Source: Chlamydoabsidia padenii (taxonomy: Eukaryota; Mucoromycota; Mucoromycetes; Mucorales; Cunninghamellaceae). From it: a stretch of DNA of 64,000 nt. Both the position numbers and the translations under genes were made by a program. Shown in pieces: positions 58,897-64,000 of this stretch (its first letter is position 1; every line of letters begins with the position of its first letter). The DNA lies in assembly GCA_025330725.1 (NCBI GenBank), contig JAIWND010000006.1, positions 434,001-498,000 of the forward strand, written 5' to 3'. A model generated the notes under the pieces. That model did not search any database and was not told the origin of the DNA. It saw only the letters and a list, made by a program, of their open reading frames with translations.

Positions 58897-58907
58897 CGGG
58901 ATTTGAA
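58897..58907 (+). promoter_or_regulatory. CGGGATTTGAA motif
   Basis: Exact core, followed by ATTCCGG, about 420 bp upstream of the RhoGEF start and 310 bp downstream of the ACL stop. Confidence 0.4.
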
Positions 58908-59216
58908 ATTCCGGAAGATAATCCCGATCAATGCATCTTACACAAAAACAACAAACCCATGAATACTCTTCACATAAGGATGAATCATCTGTTGACAATC
59001 CCATCAACATACCCTATAAGAATCATGATCAGTCGAAGTCATAAATTTACAAAATCATTTAACCTGAGTTTATTAAAAGGTGTATACAAAGAATGAATTA
59101 AATAAAAGGACGAGCAAGAGAAGAGTGGAGAGGGACTATACGTAAAAAGACTAATGGGATGATACTAAAAAATATAAAACTATGTGTATATGAGAGAGAG
59201 GGGGAGGAGAGGCAAC

Positions 59217-59862
59217 CTATTTCTTGGGTTCAACATTGACACGAGCAGTGATTCGACGAGGATCCAAAGATTCAGGTTCCAAAGAAGGCAGCAAGTATGA
59301 GATATCATCCCAAGGATGTCGGTATAAACCTTGCTTGAGACGCTTTTGATCCAAGTGGTGACCGATGAAACCAAGAGTACGACCCAAGACAAAGAGACCG
59401 TTCAAAGTACCGATGCGCATGTATTCTTCGGCTTCTTCAGGAGTGAAGGCGTTGGATTCACGTAACAAGTCAACAAAAGACACGGCGATACATCCATCCA
59501 CATTGAGAATCAAGTTATCCTTCTTGCTGGTTGTGATTTCTTCCACCTTGAGAGCATAGTCCAAAATAGGAGTGTTGGGGAAGTTCTTCTTGACATAGGA
59601 TTTCACCAATTCTACACGCATATCAGGGTTGGTGCGAGACTTGATCTTGTGCCCAATACCAGGAATCAACTTGTTGGCCTTGCGCATGGAAGTAACGAAT
59701 TCACGAGGAGTCAATCCACTGTCGTATGCCTTGGTGAAGCTAGTAGCAGCACCATCGAGAGCACCACCGAATCGTTCACCAATAGTCAATAAACCAGATA
59801 CTACAGAAGAGATTAAATCCTTGCCCGCACGAGTTGTGATGATGGTGTTCATGGCCTATTGG

Positions 59863-59902
<40 letters not shown>

Positions 59903-62900
59903 TCAGTACCGAGTTATTTCTACCCCCCCCCAAATCCTATCCTTTATTATCTACTTACACCAGAGACAGCAGGACCGTGATCAGCAGTCAACATGAGGAC
60001 CATTTCAATGAATTTGCCAGCATAATCGGGAAGACGACGCTTGAACCAGAGAAGAGACAAAACACCACCAATACCAATATCATCCTTGAAGACATCAGTG
60101 ATACGCATACCAGCATAGAGCAATTCTTGACCACGATCATCGACAATGGTAGAGACAAAGCTGGCAGGCTTACGAACCAAACCTAATTCTTGAGCCCAGG
60201 AGTAATCGATAGGGATCTTGGGAACTTCAGGTTCAGCACGAGGGACCACGGTACCATTTTCAACGAGCTTGGCAAAAGCATCGGCCAAAGCTTGAGGCAT
60301 CAATTCAAAGGTGTCAGGAACGACAATACCAGCCGCACGCATGGCCTTGTTCTTGGCATCAGCAGTTTCCAAATCAGAGTTAGCCATGGCACCAGCGTGA
60401 CCGAATTGCACATCAGTAGTAAACATCTTGGCGCAAGTACCAATACACCAAGCAACAACAGGTTTCTTGATAGTTCCATTACGCACAGCTTCAATCACCT
60501 TGTATTCTTCCACACCACCCACTTCACCAAGCAAGACAAGCATCTTACAGTTAGGATCTTGTTCGTAACGGAGCAAGTGGTCGATAAAAGTAGAGCCAGG
60601 GTAACGATCACCACCAATAGCCACACCTTCATAGACACCATCAGTTGTACGGGACACAATGTTGTTCAATTCGTTAGACATACCACCCGACTTGGAGACG
60701 TAAGCCACTGAACCAGCACGGTAGAGCTTGGAGGCGACAATGTTGTCCATCATACCACCAGTGTTACCGATCTTGAAACATCCAGGCTTTATACCACCCA
60801 CAGTAGCAGGACCAATCACGAGGACTTGACGACGTTCGGCTTCATGCAAAAGTTGACGAGCACGACGTTCAGGGACACCTTCGGCAATGATGGCAATAGT
60901 CTTGATTTGAGAAGAGTAAGAGAAGAGTTCACGAGTAGATTCATAAACAGATCGACAAGAGGCAAAGTTAACCACCATGTCAACTTCAGGGAATTGTTCG
61001 ACGGCTTCCTTGAGAGAGGTGAAGACAGGAATCAAAGTTTCCTTGGTACCCCAGTAAAACTTTTGCACGTGAGAGCCACCGAAAGGATAGACCATAGCAG
61101 CCACCGAAGGAGATTCACGCTTGCACATAAAGTCAAAGTCGAGCATACCTTGGACAGCACGAGGTTGCATACCATAAACAAAAGCACGAGTCTTGTTGGT
61201 GAAGGGGCGGTACCATTCACGAGTTTCATTCTTGTTGTCATTGTCAAAGTAGTGCATACGGTTGCTGATATCGGATGGTGTGGCATTATCGTCGGCAATC
61301 TTGAGTTTAGGGCTGTTGGATTGAGATGCAGGGGTGGAAGAACCAAGGAGTTGATCTTGGAACAGGTTTCCAGAGGATTGACCAGAGGCAGCACCAGATA
61401 CAGCACCATTGATGTCAGAAGACTTGCCAACAAGAGCCAAAGGTACGATTTCGGTAATGTGAGTTTCAGGACCAAAGACTTGGATTTCTACACCAAGAGT
61501 TTCACCCAATTGACGCATAGCACGGAGACCTTCTTGATAGTTGGGACCACCACGACGAATGAAGATACGGACCTTGTGGTTGATCAAAGCTTGCTTGAAT
61601 TCAGTCAAAGCACGAATGATACCCTTGAATGTAGTAGCTACGTTGGTAAAGTTGGCAATACCACCACCAATAAACAAGATCTTGCCCTGAGCATTGACAT
61701 CCCCACGAGTCATCAAGTCCAAGATAGTCTTTGCATATTCGTAGGTTTGAGTTTCAGTAGGAGCACCAGAGTATTCACCATAGTTTGCCAATTCATTAGC
61801 AAAACCAAGAGCGGCAATAGCATCAGAGTAGACGACGGAAGCACCACCACCAGCGACCATAGTCCAGACACGACCTTCACGGTTAAGGACAGTTAACTTT
61901 AAAGAAGCACCTGTCTTACCATCCAATTCTTGAATATAAGCTTCTTCTTTTGTCAATTCACGACCAAAAGGAGCAGGGAAGACCATAGGAGGACCTTGAT
62001 CGACATGTTGTTCAGAAGTGATGACGCCAGTGTTGGATGGAGAGCGAGCCACAGCCCATTTAGGTCCAGCTTCAAATTCAGCAGTTTGATCCAATTTGGC
62101 AGCCAAATCCAGATACATGACTTGAGGAGTTTGACCTTCAACAGGATCAGTGACCACCAAAGGGTTAATTTCCAAGTAGGTAAAATGTAAATCCACATAG
62201 ACAGCATAGAGGCGAGTGATAAAGTCTACCAATACATCACGCTTGAATTCAGGCACATCCTTTAACAAAGTTTCCTTGATAGTTGTGATTGAAGGGAATT
62301 CTTCATCCACCTTGACCAATAATTTGAGAGCCTTGGCGTCAACATCACCCACATCAATACCACCTTCATGAGTGAATAAGATATAGTCACCATCACGTTC
62401 AGAGTTGATACAGATATAGTATTCAGTATTGGAAGGATGAGGAGTAAAAGGTTCCACCAAGAAGGTCTTTAAAACACCAGTCGTTCTTTCAATCTAAAAT
62501 ATATATATATATATAAAAAAACAAGATTTTTAACTTCAGTTTCAACACAAACACCCCTATTTCATCTGTCATCAATATCCTTTTTTGTACCCAGACAAAA
62601 GATCAAACTATCGTCAAGTTCCGAAGATAATCTAATCTTTTTGGGCTCTATCCACCTATTATCATTATGTATTACCTGAATTTCTTTACCAGCACGTTCT
62701 TCAATCCATTGACGAGCTTCAGACCAAGGTTTGTTCAAAGTCAATAAACCATGCTTCCCACGACGTTTAATGAGTTGATCAGGTTTGGCAACCAATTTGT
62801 CAGTCAATAACCAAGGATGAGATTGTTCCAATTTGTCCAATTGTTGTTTCAAAGCAGCTTCAAAGGCACCAGGAGCACCTTGTTTGAGAGATGTATCCAC

Positions 62901-63035
62901 ATTCACTTGAGCCAACTTTGTCGCCGCAGGTGTAAAGAGAGATGTTTGTTGGTCATTAGATAATAAAGGAGCACGGAGCAAGTGATAGGCTAACAAGAGC
63001 TTGCCATCGTATTCTCTAATAGGTTTAGCCGACAT
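59217..63035 (-). CDS. ACL1: ATP-citrate lyase, single-chain form
   Basis: Cytosolic enzyme that makes acetyl-CoA and oxaloacetate from citrate, CoA and ATP, feeding fatty-acid and sterol synthesis. Three exons; about 1,150 residues. The N-terminal half is the ATP-grasp/citrate-binding part (from [12 protein letters not shown]), with a Ser/Gln/Asn linker near 61310-61400. The middle has the CoA-ligase part with the phospho-His in [17 protein letters not shown]. The C-terminal citrate-synthase-like part includes [20 protein letters not shown] and GIGHKIKS with its catalytic His. The full fusion is like animal ACLY and unlike the two-gene ascomycete enzyme. The second intron (59853-59958) holds an A run of about 38 nt. 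The 3' exon ends RVNVEPKK. Confidence 0.96.
59862..59900. repeat. A homopolymer in ACL intron
   Basis: About 38 A on the plus strand, T on the coding strand. Confidence 0.8.
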
Positions 63036-64000
63036 GATGTGTGGTGAATGTGTAAATGGATGAAGAGAAAAAGAAAAAGAGAAAAAAAAAAAAAAGAGAG
63101 AAAATTTAAATACCTGTCGGAGTTAAGTTTTGTTGGGGAGTGGGATGTGGAGGGAGAGGCAGCAGTGAGCCTCAAGCTATGCAAACGTCAAACCCCAGCA
63201 ATCATTTTGATAGGACGATAATAAAAAAGAGTGAGCACGTTAGATAACACTAAAACAAGCTCACCCTGCCAGTATAATCAGACAAAAAGACCTTGTCAAA
63301 CTATGGATAGACGGACCACTTCCTTATTTGGAAGTCATCCGAGGTACGCATTAAAGCCAGAGTAGAGATCCATCGGTCACCCCAAAACAAGGGGATAGCA
63401 TTGAGGAGACATTTTTTTTAAGAGTTTCTATAGTATGTAATAAGGTTTATTTAGACAATGACATGTTTTTATTTTTGCTTTTTATTAAGTAGAATGGTTT
63501 ATATACTAAAAATAAAAAAGAAGAAGACATATAATACTTAAAGGTAAGAATGGTTTGTATAAACTAAAAAGTAAAAGGGGAAGATAAAGAAGGATACCAT
63601 GCAAATAAGATAAAATAAAAAGAGTAATGGAATAGCATAAATAAAAGGATGTCTATACAAAGGGTACTAAATTAAGGGGTACGTGTGATTCAAACCAAAC
63701 AAGCGTTGTTTTTTGATGGGGGAGGGGGGAGCAGATGATTCAATCATAGGGTAGTAAAAAAGAAAAAAAAAAAGTAAGGAGGAATCAACTAACGTAATAA
63801 AAAAAAAAAAAAAAATGGGGGAGAGATGATATAAATGGACATAATAAAAATTTGAATGGTATGTGATGGTATGTATGGTATATATGTATAAAAAGGTTGA
63901 AGAATGAAGAATGATGCAAAGAGAAAGAGAGAGAGAGAGAGAGGATCCCTTTTAACAGCCCAAGAATTCCGATGATAATGACCAACAAGAAGAGGAGATG
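63036..64000. other. ACL promoter and right-edge non-coding region
   Basis: A weak motif-like TCGGAGTTAAG is near 63117-63127, about 82 bp upstream of ACL. Beyond 63400 the DNA is purine-rich and repetitive (GA repeat about 63925-63943), resembling a 3' UTR of a minus-strand gene that lies past the right edge. No coding sequence is supported. Confidence 0.45.

Larger units (their letters stand above)
58479..59216. other. RhoGEF promoter and ACL 3' region
   Basis: Contains CGGCGTTTCAA (58493-58503) next to the RhoGEF start and CGGGATTTGAA (58897-58907), the latter about 420 bp upstream. No gene is supported; a minus-strand frame at 58765-59010 lacks any domain. Confidence 0.5.

Noticed and set aside
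60826..61896. 356-codon plus-strand open frame inside ATP-citrate lyase
   Set aside because: It is antisense to a highly conserved coding region and shows no domain; it is a by-product of codon usage on the other strand.
59217..63035. Possible metabolic cluster of ACL, ELO and HMG-CoA reductase
   Set aside because: The genes are spread over more than 50 kb with unrelated genes between them, so their presence in one window looks coincidental.

Overview
This window is nuclear DNA from a fungus, most likely an early-diverging zygomycete of the Mucoromycota (Mucorales-like). Protein-coding genes lie about every 2.3 kb on both strands. Most are split by short introns (about 50-120 nt) with GTAAG-type donors, CTAAC-like branch sites and AG acceptors. 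Intergenic DNA and introns are AT-rich and full of long A/T homopolymers. A one-chain ATP-citrate lyase argues against a typical ascomycete, where this enzyme is split over two genes. The exact genus cannot be read from the sequence. I see no rRNA, tRNA, CRISPR array, transposon or secondary-metabolite cluster.

Layout, left to right: Sfp1-like C2H2 factor (+); single-pass SH3 protein (+); unrecognised 7-TM protein (-); SV2-like MFS transporter (+); mitochondrial DUF1279 protein (-); a 66-residue candidate gene (+); HMG-CoA reductase (-); LSM14/Scd6 (-); PUF protein with a CCCH finger (+); mitochondrial uL13m (+); Cyc8/Ssn6 corepressor with a long polyQ tract (-); RPB6 (-) head to head with MOG1 (+); EI24-family protein (-); Rax1-like RGS protein (-); metallophosphoesterase (+); PC-esterase-like Golgi protein lacking catalytic residues (+); ELO elongase (-); RhoGAP (+); GH5 exo-glucanase (+); NTF2-like protein (-); derlin (+); methyltransferase with an N-myristoylation signal (+); AP-1-like bZIP (+); secreted Cys-rich protein (+); MND1 (+); Rom2-type RhoGEF (-); ATP-citrate lyase (-).

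Most genes are unrelated housekeeping functions. There are loose themes but no operon-like cluster: acetyl-CoA, sterol and lipid supply (ACL, HMGR, ELO), Rho and wall signalling (RhoGEF, RhoGAP, SH3 protein, glucanase), mRNA control (LSM14, PUF), and RNA polymerase or corepression (RPB6, Cyc8).

The most striking unexplained signal is a short motif family, CGGNRTTTRAA. It occurs in either orientation, typically 65-180 bp upstream of start codons. Its exact core CGGGATTTGAA occurs nine times, where about 0.03 are expected by chance. It flanks 16 of the 29 gene starts called here and looks like a shared promoter element. Other points of interest are a GC-AG intron in RPB6, a single-codon first coding exon in MND1, coding microexons of 11-12 nt, and an apparent pseudo-esterase.
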